A DNA stretch of 64,000 nucleotides, taken from assembly GCF_006265175.1 (NCBI RefSeq), contig NZ_VDCQ01000058.1, positions 1 to 64,000 of the forward strand, written 5' to 3'. This DNA is from Paenibacillus hemerocallicola. Its GTDB lineage: Bacteria; Bacillota; Bacilli; Paenibacillales; NBRC-103111. Positions 7,913 through 16,511 of this stretch are shown in pieces; within the stretch, counting starts at the first letter, position 1; each line of letters starts with the position of its first letter. The notes below the pieces were generated by a model. It was not told the origin of the DNA, searched no databases, and worked only from the letters and a program-made list of their open reading frames with translations. A program made the translations under genes and the position numbers.

Positions 7913-9112
7913 ATGTCTAGGGAACGCTTTGATCTATTGACTCTTCAGGAAGCTATGGATATATTGGGCGTCAGCCGGGCGACGATCGATCGTTGGCGCA
8001 AGGAGAAGCAGCTTCCATACATCAAGATCGGGAAGGAAGTATGGGTGAACAAGCAGAAGCTGCATGACTGGGTGCAGCTGCATGCCCTGAAGGAACCGGA
8101 GGAGAAGGGGCCCAGGGAGACGGCGGACCGCCGGACCGTAACGGTCGGGTATCAGAGCGGAGCCGCTCTCCTCTGGAGCACGCTCATCATGAAGCAGCTG
8201 GGCTTGTTCGAGCAGGAGCTGGAGAGGATAAGTCCGGCTACGGAATACGAGGTGCGATGGACGAATGCATCCAATGGCATGGAGCTTGTAGAGGAGCTGA
8301 TCTCCGGACGCGCCCAGATCGTGTCCGTCGGAGATTATCCGATCTCGGCCAGCCGCGAGCTCGGACTGCTGTTGCCGCGTTTTCGCCCGTTGATGCTCGC
8401 TTTTGACGGCAAAACCCGCAGCGGCGGGGGCATCTCTCTGGTCGTTCCTCCGGGAAGTCGGGTCCGGAAGCCGGAGGAGCTTGCCGAGGTGTCGATATCG
8501 ACGGTCGGCCATTCCAGCGCCTCGTATCGGTTAAAGGAATATATGGGCGTCTTCGGCTTCGATTCCGCGCCAATCACCCATCGTAGTATGGGAGACTGCC
8601 TGAGCGGGCTCGTCGAGGGGAGCACGGGAGCGGCCGTCCTGTGGGAGCCTTACCTGAGCTGGGCGCAGCTGCTCGGGGCCGGGGCGCCGATCGTTTCCGC
8701 AGGAATCGGAGAAGACTACTTGACGGGACTTATGACGGACGGCAATTGGGCCGAGGGGAACGAGGACATCGTAATCGCCTACCTGAAGGCGCATCTGCGC
8801 GCCCATGCCTTCATTCGCCGCCAGCCGGAGCGGGCTGCCGTTCTTGTCCATCAGGCGAGCGGTTTTCCCGTATCCGTCATTAGTCTGGTTTTGCCGCAAA
8901 TTCGCTGGGACGCCTCTTTTTACAGCCGCGATCTGCAAACGTTGAACCGGGTAAGCGGCAGGCGGGAGAGAGAGCTTCAGGGCGGAACGGCGGTCGGCAC
9001 GGGGGTTGCCTTTCAGAAGCGGTACTTGCAGGAAGCGGCGGAGGCTTTGAAGCTGCCGATTTTGCCGGACGCCCCTTTGCCCGGAGAATGGTCGCAAGAG
9101 CAGATTTATTGA
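7913..9112 (+). CDS. HTH (excisionase-type) fused to SsuA-like sensor domain, putative ssu regulator
   Basis: About 399 residues. Residues 8-55 are a MerR/excisionase-type winged helix: LTLQEAMDILGVSRATID, then WRKEKQLPYIKIGKEVWV. From about residue 75 a complete periplasmic-binding-protein-like domain follows (RRTVTVGYQSGAALLWSTLI; AQIVSVGDYPI; PEELAEVSISTVGHSSASY; AAVLWEPYLSW), of the SsuA/THI5 type. There is no signal peptide, so this is a cytosolic one-component sensor for a sulfonate or related ligand. ATG 7913 has GGGGTG 8 bases upstream; GTG 7904 has no SD. It is divergent from ssuADCB, which makes that operon the likely target. Confidence 0.8.
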   Translation: MSRERFDLLTLQEAMDILGVSRATIDRWRKEKQLPYIKIGKEVWVNKQKLHDWVQLHALKEPEEKGPRETADRRTVTVGYQSGAALLWSTLIMKQLGLFEQELERISPATEYEVRWTNASNGMELVEELISGRAQIVSVGDYPISASRELGLLLPRFRPLMLAFDGKTRSGGGISLVVPPGSRVRKPEELAEVSISTVGHSSASYRLKEYMGVFGFDSAPITHRSMGDCLSGLVEGSTGAAVLWEPYLSWAQLLGAGAPIVSAGIGEDYLTGLMTDGNWAEGNEDIVIAYLKAHLRAHAFIRRQPERAAVLVHQASGFPVSVISLVLPQIRWDASFYSRDLQTLNRVSGRRERELQGGTAVGTGVAFQKRYLQEAAEALKLPILPDAPLPGEWSQEQIY

Positions 9113-9161
9113 GTGTCCTGGCTAACGTTCCGCGCAAGCCGCTCTAGTACGCTATATGCCG

Positions 9162-9198
9162 AAAAAAACAACTCTCCGGCCCGGGAGAGTTGTTTGCA
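9162..9198 (+). terminator. Rho-independent terminator
   Basis: AAACAACTCTCCGG pairs with CCGGGAGAGTTGTTT (9181-9195) around a very short loop, directly after the regulator and facing the convergent GNAT gene. Confidence 0.75.
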
Positions 9199-9249
9199 TT
9201 TCAACCGATTGATTGCACATGGATATAAGAGCATTGACTGGAAAGGAAG

Positions 9250-9759
9250 CTATTTCACCTTGCCGTATTTCCAATAAAGCAATTGCTCATCGCTATGGTC
9301 CTTTTGAAATCCCAACTTTTCCAATACGCGCTTGGATGCGATGTTATCCGCTTCGCATCTGGCGACGATACTGGCGACTGAAGCTTGATTCCAGGCCCAG
9401 TTTATTAAAGCTTGCGCCGCTTCATGGCAATACCCTTTACGCTGATGGCTTTCATTTATGGCAAAACCGATTTCGATCGAGCCGTCCGGATCGGGGTCGC
9501 CTATGAAGCCGATGCCGCCGACGATTTCCCGGGACTCCTTCGCCGCAATAATCCAAGAATCGAACCCTTTGGTTCCGCCGTTTTTGATCAGCAGCTCCCG
9601 AAAGTAAGGCAATGCTTCATAAAAATCGGGGCCGGGCCATTCACCGTCGGTTTTGTAGCCCAAAGCTTCGATCGCCCGCTTATCACGCCGCGCAGCCGCC
9701 TCGATAAGCTCGAGATCGAGCGTTTTTAGCAGCAGCCGGGAAGTTTCAAGTTGGATCAT
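9250..9759 (-). CDS. GNAT family N-acetyltransferase (RimJ/RimL type)
   Basis: About 169 residues. It begins MIQLETSRLLLKTLD, typical of Acetyltransf_3 proteins. It carries IGFAINESHQRKGYCHEAAQALINWA, the acetyl-CoA pyrophosphate-binding region with the Q/RxxGxG/A type loop written here as QRKGYC. It ends NIASKRVLEKLGFQ...LYWKYGK. Such proteins transfer acetyl groups to ribosomal-protein N-termini or small amines; the acceptor cannot be read. Start at 9759 because AAAGGTG precedes it; an upstream frame to 9813 has no SD. Confidence 0.8.
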   Translation of the reverse strand: MIQLETSRLLLKTLDLELIEAAARRDKRAIEALGYKTDGEWPGPDFYEALPYFRELLIKNGGTKGFDSWIIAAKESREIVGGIGFIGDPDPDGSIEIGFAINESHQRKGYCHEAAQALINWAWNQASVASIVARCEADNIASKRVLEKLGFQKDHSDEQLLYWKYGKVK

Positions 9760-9850
9760 GGGTTCACCTTTCTTATTCGAAATACTTGCATGGAACATCC
9801 ATACTCCTTGCACGGAGCTTACGTTTGATTCGCAATTTTACCACAGTTCC

Positions 9851-10057
9851 ATGCCGATAAGCGTACCGAAAACATTTGATAGTTGTTTTTTCCAAGCTTT
9901 ATTGAATCCGTATGCGCAGTCCGGGGTAAGCATCTCTCAGTTCACCCAATCTCACCTCAATCTCGGCCTTGTCAAAACGGCCCGCGAACAGTTCCTGTTC
10001 GGGCTTGAACGTTTTGCCGATAGTGCCGAAGCTGAAAAATGGCTGCTGACCCAATAG
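9851..10057 (+). pseudogene. Possible remnant of a small protein
   Basis: An open frame without SD whose last 30 residues (LGLVKTAREQFLFGLERFADSAEAEKWLL, quoted in part) look like the conserved tail of a STAS/SpoIIAA-like small protein. The preceding residues do not look conserved. It may be a decayed 3-prime fragment. Evidence is weak. Confidence 0.25.
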
Positions 10058-10155
10058 GATTTATAGACATGTCAATTACTTGACTAATAACAATCCGGTC
10101 CCTTTCCTCGTGTTATGATGAATGCAAAATGCATGTTGTGGAGGGGGACAACGAC

Positions 10156-13100
10156 TTGAAGCAGCTATACCCTTATTATGTAGTCCATGAGGCAGATCAT
10201 TTCGACCGCTTGCCGGTTGCGGGTCGTTTTCTGCAAGGAGATACGATGAATACCGCTTCCTTGAAGACCGAATTCGCCGCTTATACCCGCGACGGCAAGC
10301 TTCACATCCGCGTGTGGTGCCATGACGCCGACCAGCAGTGCGCGGAAACGATACGGCTCAATTTCGATCCGGACCATTCGGGTCGACGACCTCATAATGT
10401 GGTGCAAGTATTCGTAGAATCCGACGGTTCGACGAGAGCGGAAACGATGGAATACGACATTGTCCGCTTCACGCCGGTCGATGGCGTGCAAAGCCGTTCC
10501 GAGCTGAAAAACGGTGTGTGGGAAATAACGGTCGAGCTGCCGTTGGATCTCGTATATAAGAGCAGAGGGACCAGACCGTATATCGGTCTTAACGTGATCC
10601 GGGTGCGCAAAGGCCATTCGACCTCCAAATGGTCGGGGCTGCCGGGTGAGATCTCGGTTCATTGCTTGCAGGGGATCGGGGATCTCCTATTTGCCGAGGG
10701 ATTGTCGTCCGATCAATTGAACGATTGGATCGAGCGCGCGGTTCAGGACAGCAACACCGCCTATACGAAATGGGAGAAGCAAAAGCTGCCTCCGGACATG
10801 CTGCGTCACGTTCGTGCCAAAAAATCGGGATTTTCGCTGCGCATCAAAAGGGAAGATGCGGAACGCGCCCGGATGAACGCCCGCGAAACGGAGTGGGGCG
10901 CCCTAATTGCCCGACGCATCTATGAGGTGGCGGACTATTGGGCGTCCAAATCGGACGATGAATTGTTCGACTTCATCATACCGGGCAATCCCCGCGCGAT
11001 GACGCCCAGCCAGTTTTATGGAGATCCGCTCACCGGGGGAAACCGGCTGACGCTGAAAACGTGCCTGGAAACGCCGTTCCGATTTATTAACGAAAAAACG
11101 GGGGAATGGTGGTACCCGGGCAAAAGGTTGACGAACCCAACTACGGGGGAAGAAGTCGTCGTAGAGGATAACGGCGAAGGCTTCCTGATCCCGGAAGGAT
11201 TTCCGAACCCGTACACCCGATGCATGCTCGTAGCCGCAACCCGCAACTATAGGCTGGCGATGGCTATGGCGGCTCCGTATTGCCCCTCGATCACCGATAA
11301 AGATGTCGTACCGGAAACGAGCGGCACGAAGTACGCCGGTGGCATTCCGAATTTGGCGTATGCCTACATATTGTCCGGAGATGTTCGTTATGCCTACAAA
11401 GCGGCCATTCTGATCGGCAGAATTGCCGAGCTGTACCCTTATATGAACGGCGGGTATCATGACGGAAGCTACTCGGACACGGTGCATCTGTCGGAGCCGT
11501 CAACGACGGGCACGGAATGGAAGAAAAACGTACTGGAGGCGTACGATCTCATTTTTGACGGTATCGATTCGTTCCACGACGATTTGACCGCATTGTTCAG
11601 TCGAAAGCCCGATGCCGAGAACCGGCAGCGAGACGTGCCGTTCGATTTGCGGAGAGCGGTCGAGCAGGAAATGATCCCGTATGTGATTTATACCTGCGAG
11701 CTGGAACGAAGCGGCGCAAGCGATTGGTCGATGAGACTGCTGGAGCTCGAGATGGAGGCGGCCGCCTTGATCCAGAACGGGGAGCTGCTCCACCGAGTGC
11801 TGACGGATTCCGCCTTCAGCTTGTTCTCCAAGCTGAAGAACGGCTATTACCGAGACGGAAAATATGCGTACGATTCTTCCGGCTACGTGGAAATGATGTC
11901 TTACGCGATGATGAATTATCCGAATTGGACATACTTGTTCCAGGACGAAGGACAGTTCCGTCAACCTTTCAACCTGTTCGAGGATCCGCGTTTCGGCATA
12001 AAGGAAATCATTTCTTTTTATTACCGGTACCGGTGCGGAAGTTTATCGGCCGCATTCGGCGATACGCCGACGGATAACCTGCTGCCTATCTCGGACAAGC
12101 GCAAAAGCGGAATGACGCCATATCTGGCATTGAGCGAAACCGTGTTCCGCAGAATGCCTTCCGCACGCGATGTGATCGGTCCTGCATTGAGCCAATACGA
12201 TCGGGAGGAGCTGGCCCGCCTGCGGGTGGAAGCTTGCACCGAAAACGGACGGGGAGGCAACCAGTCGCTGCTCGTGCTGGCGAATGCCCTTGCAGATGAG
12301 GATTTGCAGCCGTATCGCGGAAAGGCGTCTCCCGGCATACAGCCTTCCTTTTTGCTGGAGGATTCGGAGGTCAGCATTCTGAGAAGCGGCAGCTCCGCAA
12401 GGAACAGCAAGCATCTCGTCTTATACGGGCAGCCGACGCTGCCGCATGCGCACGGCGACAAGCTCGGCCTATGGCTGGGAGCATTCGGCGTCCACCAGCT
12501 CGCCTTCGGGGGCCACTATCCGTATATCTGGATCGGACCGAAAATATCGCAATGGGAGCTGCACTCCGCGTCGTGCAACGTCGTTCTCGTAGACGGCAAA
12601 AATCAGGCGCCATCCAGCTCGATTCAGCTCGAGCATTACGAAGGAAGCCTGATGCAAGTGGCGGGGATGGAGAATAAGGAAGCTTACCCCGGCAGCCATT
12701 ACGAGAGATGGGCCTGGCTTATTCAAGCTCCCGACGGGGAAAATGCTTATGTGCTGGATCAGTTTTTCGTAAAGGAAGGTTCCCGCTTCGATTACAATAC
12801 GCATGGACTGGACGTACCGTTGGAACGTGTCGAATTCGAGGGCGTCGAGCAGTGGGAAGAGATGCAGGGCACGTTGGCCGGAGAGGATGTTCCGCTGTAC
12901 GGACAGCCCGGCTACGGTTGGATGAAAGCGGTGCGTAGAGCGAAGGCGAGCAAACGGGTGTCCTGGACTTATCCTTACGGGGACAGTTCGTTGAAAATTA
13001 CCGCGTTGAACACGGAGGAGATGGAGCTCATCTGCTGTCTGGGCGAGAAGGGCGGACAAGAAATGAAAAAGTCTTCCTGGGACGCTTACGTGCTGCTGAG

Positions 13101-13812
13101 GGACGAGCAGGCCGATCCGGCAGGGCACGCCGCCAGCTTCCTCGCGGTCATGGAACCTTACGAGAGCAGACCGTTTCTGCAATCCGTTCAAGCGATGGAG
13201 CTGATCGAGGGGAAGAGCGACGTATTTCCCCCGGTAGGAGTTTGCGTGACCCATCCGGACGGCAGCAGGGACATCTTGATCTCCAACAAGAACGTCGGCC
13301 AATCGGTTACGTTTCGGGACGAGACGGGAATGAAGCATACGACGGATGCACAGTCGCTGTTTATCCGGTATCGCGGTGATCGTCCAGTACGTTTGGAGGC
13401 GCTCGGTTTCACGGCGATCGATTCGGGAGGGCTGCGAGTCCGCCAGCCGCATGCCGTGTGGCACGGCATCGTTACGGACGTGGATGTGGACCGCAGGCAG
13501 ATCGGGGTGGAATTTGGCCAAGGCATTCCGGATTCGTCACAGTTTCCAGGTTCCGTAGGGTTTATTTCCGGAGACGGCTACAAGAAGCCTTCCCCGTATT
13601 ACATCCGAGATCCTCGACTGAGCGGCAACAAGCTCGTATTCCGCACGGACATTACGCTGCTGCGGGGGGAAGAGGGCTGGAAGGGTACGGAAAAAGCGCG
13701 GGTGCAGCAAGGCAAGCCGGTTATCGCATACATGGGCAAACGGATGTTGGCCGATGTCAAGACCGGGGACCGGTTTGCGATGAAGAACCGGATTTACGAG
13801 GAGTGGGACTGA
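10156..13812 (+). CDS. Heparinase II/III-like polysaccharide lyase, no signal peptide
   Basis: About 1218 residues. The N-terminal 200 residues form a beta-rich CBM9-like module (LKTEFAAYTRDGKLHIRVWC; GVWEITVELPLDLVYKS). The middle is an alpha/alpha-toroid: tryptophan- and tyrosine-rich helices with GGYHDGSYSDTVHLSEPS and NGYYRDGKYAYDSSGYVEM. The C-terminal beta-sheet domain holds LPHAHGDKLGLWLGAFGVHQL, the heparinase II/III-type histidine motif. These enzymes cleave uronic-acid-containing polysaccharides by beta-elimination. No signal peptide or membrane segment is seen, so it would act on imported oligosaccharides. TTG 10156 is chosen as start: GGAGGGGG ends 8 bases before it, while ATG 10129 has no SD. 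The exact substrate is unknown. Confidence 0.75.
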   Translation: MKQLYPYYVVHEADHFDRLPVAGRFLQGDTMNTASLKTEFAAYTRDGKLHIRVWCHDADQQCAETIRLNFDPDHSGRRPHNVVQVFVESDGSTRAETMEYDIVRFTPVDGVQSRSELKNGVWEITVELPLDLVYKSRGTRPYIGLNVIRVRKGHSTSKWSGLPGEISVHCLQGIGDLLFAEGLSSDQLNDWIERAVQDSNTAYTKWEKQKLPPDMLRHVRAKKSGFSLRIKREDAERARMNARETEWGALIARRIYEVADYWASKSDDELFDFIIPGNPRAMTPSQFYGDPLTGGNRLTLKTCLETPFRFINEKTGEWWYPGKRLTNPTTGEEVVVEDNGEGFLIPEGFPNPYTRCMLVAATRNYRLAMAMAAPYCPSITDKDVVPETSGTKYAGGIPNLAYAYILSGDVRYAYKAAILIGRIAELYPYMNGGYHDGSYSDTVHLSEPSTTGTEWKKNVLEAYDLIFDGIDSFHDDLTALFSRKPDAENRQRDVPFDLRRAVEQEMIPYVIYTCELERSGASDWSMRLLELEMEAAALIQNGELLHRVLTDSAFSLFSKLKNGYYRDGKYAYDSSGYVEMMSYAMMNYPNWTYLFQDEGQFRQPFNLFEDPRFGIKEIISFYYRYRCGSLSAAFGDTPTDNLLPISDKRKSGMTPYLALSETVFRRMPSARDVIGPALSQYDREELARLRVEACTENGRGGNQSLLVLANALADEDLQPYRGKASPGIQPSFLLEDSEVSILRSGSSARNSKHLVLYGQPTLPHAHGDKLGLWLGAFGVHQLAFGGHYPYIWIGPKISQWELHSASCNVVLVDGKNQAPSSSIQLEHYEGSLMQVAGMENKEAYPGSHYERWAWLIQAPDGENAYVLDQFFVKEGSRFDYNTHGLDVPLERVEFEGVEQWEEMQGTLAGEDVPLYGQPGYGWMKAVRRAKASKRVSWTYPYGDSSLKITALNTEEMELICCLGEKGGQEMKKSSWDAYVLLRDEQADPAGHAASFLAVMEPYESRPFLQSVQAMELIEGKSDVFPPVGVCVTHPDGSRDILISNKNVGQSVTFRDETGMKHTTDAQSLFIRYRGDRPVRLEALGFTAIDSGGLRVRQPHAVWHGIVTDVDVDRRQIGVEFGQGIPDSSQFPGSVGFISGDGYKKPSPYYIRDPRLSGNKLVFRTDITLLRGEEGWKGTEKARVQQGKPVIAYMGKRMLADVKTGDRFAMKNRIYEEWD

Positions 13813-13919
13813 CCGGATTTACCGAATACGATTTAAATAGCGATTGTCCGATTTGTTCTATATCTCCGTTCCGCCAGCCGGTATAATCGATAAAAAGGCG
13901 TATGGGAGGCAGGACATAT

Positions 13920-14312
13920 ATGCATTTGGAAACGATAAGCGTGACAATCGAACGCCAGCCGGAGGAAGTATATGCATTCATCATGAATCCGGACAATCTT
14001 CAGCAATGGATTCCGTCATTTGCCGAATCTGTCCAACGTTCCGGAGACGATCTGATCGTGGAAACATCGGAAGAACCGATGAAATTTCGCTTCGTCGGGC
14101 GCAATGAGTACGGGGTCGCCGACCACTTCGTGACTCTGATGTCGGGAGAATGCATATACAATCCGATGCGCGTGATCGCGAACGGAACATGCAGCGAGGT
14201 GTTGTTCACCTTATTCAAACGGCCGGGCATGTCGGATGAACAGTATGCCGACGACGCCCGTAATGTGGCGATCGATTTGAATGCTTTGAAAGCTGTGCTT
14301 GAACGGAAATAA
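13920..14312 (+). CDS. SRPBCC / polyketide-cyclase-like domain protein
   Basis: About 130 residues with the START-like pattern: an opening strand HLETISVTIERQPEEVYAFIMNPDNLQQW, then alternating strands (VETSEEPMKFRFVGRNEYGV; ECIYNPMRVIANGTCSEVLFTL) and a closing long helix (DDARNVAIDLNALKAVLERK). This fold has a hydrophobic ligand cavity; no catalytic residue can be named. Start at 13920 follows GGGAGG by 10 bases. TATAAT occurs at 13882-13887 but no clear -35 was found at normal spacing. Confidence 0.7.
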   Translation: MHLETISVTIERQPEEVYAFIMNPDNLQQWIPSFAESVQRSGDDLIVETSEEPMKFRFVGRNEYGVADHFVTLMSGECIYNPMRVIANGTCSEVLFTLFKRPGMSDEQYADDARNVAIDLNALKAVLERK

Positions 14313-14319
14313 CTCCCCG

Positions 14320-15423
14320 TCAGCGACGGAAGCCGTAATCTTTGATTTTGATACGGATCTTGCATTTTATCGTTAGACGCGGATATTCATCCTGCCAAGC
14401 CAATGCTTTCCACTGAGCGTACGGCATGCTGTTTCTTACATGGGCGCCGATGCCCAGGCTATCGGTTTTCTTTGCCTGCAGAAATTGCAGCAGCTCGTTG
14501 CCGCGCTGGGTCAATTGGTCGGACATGGCCCGTTCCAACGCCTCCCTGTCCTTATCGTCGCTCAGTCTTAATTTGCCGATATATTCCAGAACCGATGCCT
14601 TCACTTTGACATCGATCTGTACGCTTCGCTGCTCGCCGCCTTTTCCGGCAACGTCAACCGACCTGGAGCTGTTCAAGGAACTGAGCATGACGCTTTTGCT
14701 GCCGATATCGGATTTCGACAAATCGAGGCTCAGCTCGCCATGCTTGAAGTTGCCTCGCAAAAATGCGAAAACAAGCGAATCTTTCGGTTCGATTTTGTCC
14801 ACGTACCGTCCGCCTTGGAATAGTCCGATCCCGTCGACGATAATGCTTTCTCCAATATCCTTCAGAACCGGCGCCACGGGATCGATTCCGTCGTCATAAT
14901 AGTCTCTCGTGAATGAATACAGCGTCGTTTCCGGAATCGTTTGTCCTTTCGCTTCTTTTTCGATTAACCGATCGATATATTTGCCCGTTCGCGGGCTTTC
15001 GGGAAAGTTTTTGGCGAGCATATCTGCGGCATCTCCATTGATCACGACAATCTTTACTTGATCGGAAATGGTCGGATCGCGAATCAACGTATCCATATGC
15101 TCCCATATGTCCCGCTTGGACAGCGACAGGCCGAACAATGCGGTCCGCAGCTGGCCACTGACCAGCAGCAGATTCGTTTTTCTGGCCAGAATGATTCGCG
15201 CTTCTTTGGCGCTGTCCGCATCCGTTTTGAGAAACTTGCTGTTCGTTTTGATGTCGGTATTGGAGAGAGGCATCGTTATCCCGTACTTGATTTTCCCGTC
15301 CGCTTCCAGGTCGTGGCTCGTCGACTGGATAAAGCCCGTCCTTTCCAATATTCTACGATCGCCGCAACCGGTTAGCAGGAATAACGTGATCAGAAACAAG
15401 GACAGAGTGCGCGGACTATGCAT
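14320..15423 (-). CDS. Ger(x)C family spore germination lipoprotein
   Basis: A 367-residue lipoprotein: signal MHSPRTLSLFLITLFLLTGCG with Cys near residue 20. Family features are DRRILERTGFIQSTS, the KDIWEHMDTLIRDPTISD stretch, and a C-terminal half ending in YPRLTIKCKIRIKIKDYGF. GerC is the outer-face lipoprotein of the nutrient germinant receptor in the spore inner membrane. ATG 15423 has AAAGGTGG upstream and begins directly at the signal peptide; the frame to 15507 is an unlikely extension. It overlaps the upstream gerB by 8 bases. Confidence 0.88.
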   Translation of the reverse strand: MHSPRTLSLFLITLFLLTGCGDRRILERTGFIQSTSHDLEADGKIKYGITMPLSNTDIKTNSKFLKTDADSAKEARIILARKTNLLLVSGQLRTALFGLSLSKRDIWEHMDTLIRDPTISDQVKIVVINGDAADMLAKNFPESPRTGKYIDRLIEKEAKGQTIPETTLYSFTRDYYDDGIDPVAPVLKDIGESIIVDGIGLFQGGRYVDKIEPKDSLVFAFLRGNFKHGELSLDLSKSDIGSKSVMLSSLNSSRSVDVAGKGGEQRSVQIDVKVKASVLEYIGKLRLSDDKDREALERAMSDQLTQRGNELLQFLQAKKTDSLGIGAHVRNSMPYAQWKALAWQDEYPRLTIKCKIRIKIKDYGFRR

Positions 15424-16498
15424 CGGCAACGCCACCTTTCCTCCTCTGGACCAACAGCAGCACAATGAGAACGGCTGGCAGGCCGAAGGATACGGCAAGC
15501 TCGACATAGCTCAAATAGCCGATCCACCGCTGGACCTCGCTCAGCACTTCGGGAATATAAGAGATCCAATACACCAGGAACACGATCAGGAAGGCGAGCA
15601 GCTTGCCGCTTGCCGGAATCATTTGTTGAAGCGTTTCTTTGGCCGACCAGCAGTACATGACCGTCGTAATGATGATGGGGAACAGAAAACCGCCGTACAT
15701 CAAATTTTCTATCGCCTGAATGAACGGAAGTTGGACATAAGCCAATAAATTCAGTAGCGGGAACTCCAGATTTTTCAACGACTCGTATCCGTAAAATCCG
15801 AAGGCGACGATACTGAAAAATAAATAATTGAATGCAAGAATCGCATTGCCGGCCAGCACCGATCTGGCGAACTTCGTCTTGCGGTCGCAATAGGGCATTA
15901 GCAGCAGGCTTAGCTCGTAGCCCAGAAATGAAGTGAATATCGTAACGAAGCCTTTGATTGACGGTTGTCCGTTTTGGAAGACGAAGGGAGTCAGTCGGGC
16001 CCATTCGAAGTCGCCGAAAAAGAAAAAGAGAAGCAACACCATCCAAATAATCATCCAGAAGAAGACGGTTGCCGCCTTGGAGATGTTGTATACCGTCTTG
16101 ATCATCAATAAGAACACGAGAACGTCGACCGCAAGCTTAAACAGCATCGGAGGCGTTGTCGGAAATGCGATCATCTGAAAGATGAGCACATAATTTTTGG
16201 TTATGAGGCAGCCGAACATGGACCATACGCAAACGAGTAAAGTATAGAACGGATAGAGCAGCGCCTTGGGGATGGATTGCTCCATAATCGCGAACATGGA
16301 TTTTCCGTTTCCCAACCGGAAGACGACTGAAATCATTCCGATATTCAGGGATACGATCAGGGAGATCACGATCAGGATGAGCCATCCGTTCGTCCCGAAA
16401 TTTTCGGCCAACAGTTGAGGGAGCGTGAATACGACAATCCCCGTTTGAATCATGTAAATGAATATAGTCAAGTGAAACGGCGACAATTTTTCCTGCAT
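15416..16498 (-). CDS. GerB family spore germination permease
   Basis: A 360-residue integral membrane protein with about ten hydrophobic segments, of the APC-superfamily endospore germination permease family. It opens KLSPFHLTIFIYMIQTGIVV and contains FFGDFEWARLTP. GerB subunits bind the germinant (amino acid, nucleoside or sugar) in the GerA-GerB-GerC receptor. ATG 16498 has AAGGTG 8 bases upstream. It lies 13 bases after gerA and overlaps gerC. Confidence 0.9.
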   Translation of the reverse strand: MQEKLSPFHLTIFIYMIQTGIVVFTLPQLLAENFGTNGWLILIVISLIVSLNIGMISVVFRLGNGKSMFAIMEQSIPKALLYPFYTLLVCVWSMFGCLITKNYVLIFQMIAFPTTPPMLFKLAVDVLVFLLMIKTVYNISKAATVFFWMIIWMVLLLFFFFGDFEWARLTPFVFQNGQPSIKGFVTIFTSFLGYELSLLLMPYCDRKTKFARSVLAGNAILAFNYLFFSIVAFGFYGYESLKNLEFPLLNLLAYVQLPFIQAIENLMYGGFLFPIIITTVMYCWSAKETLQQMIPASGKLLAFLIVFLVYWISYIPEVLSEVQRWIGYLSYVELAVSFGLPAVLIVLLLVQRRKGGVADA

Positions 16499-16511
16499 GC
16501 TTCCCACACCT

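Noticed and set aside
12469-13521. 350-codon minus-strand open frame inside the heparinase-like gene
   Set aside because: Antisense shadow without SD or motifs.
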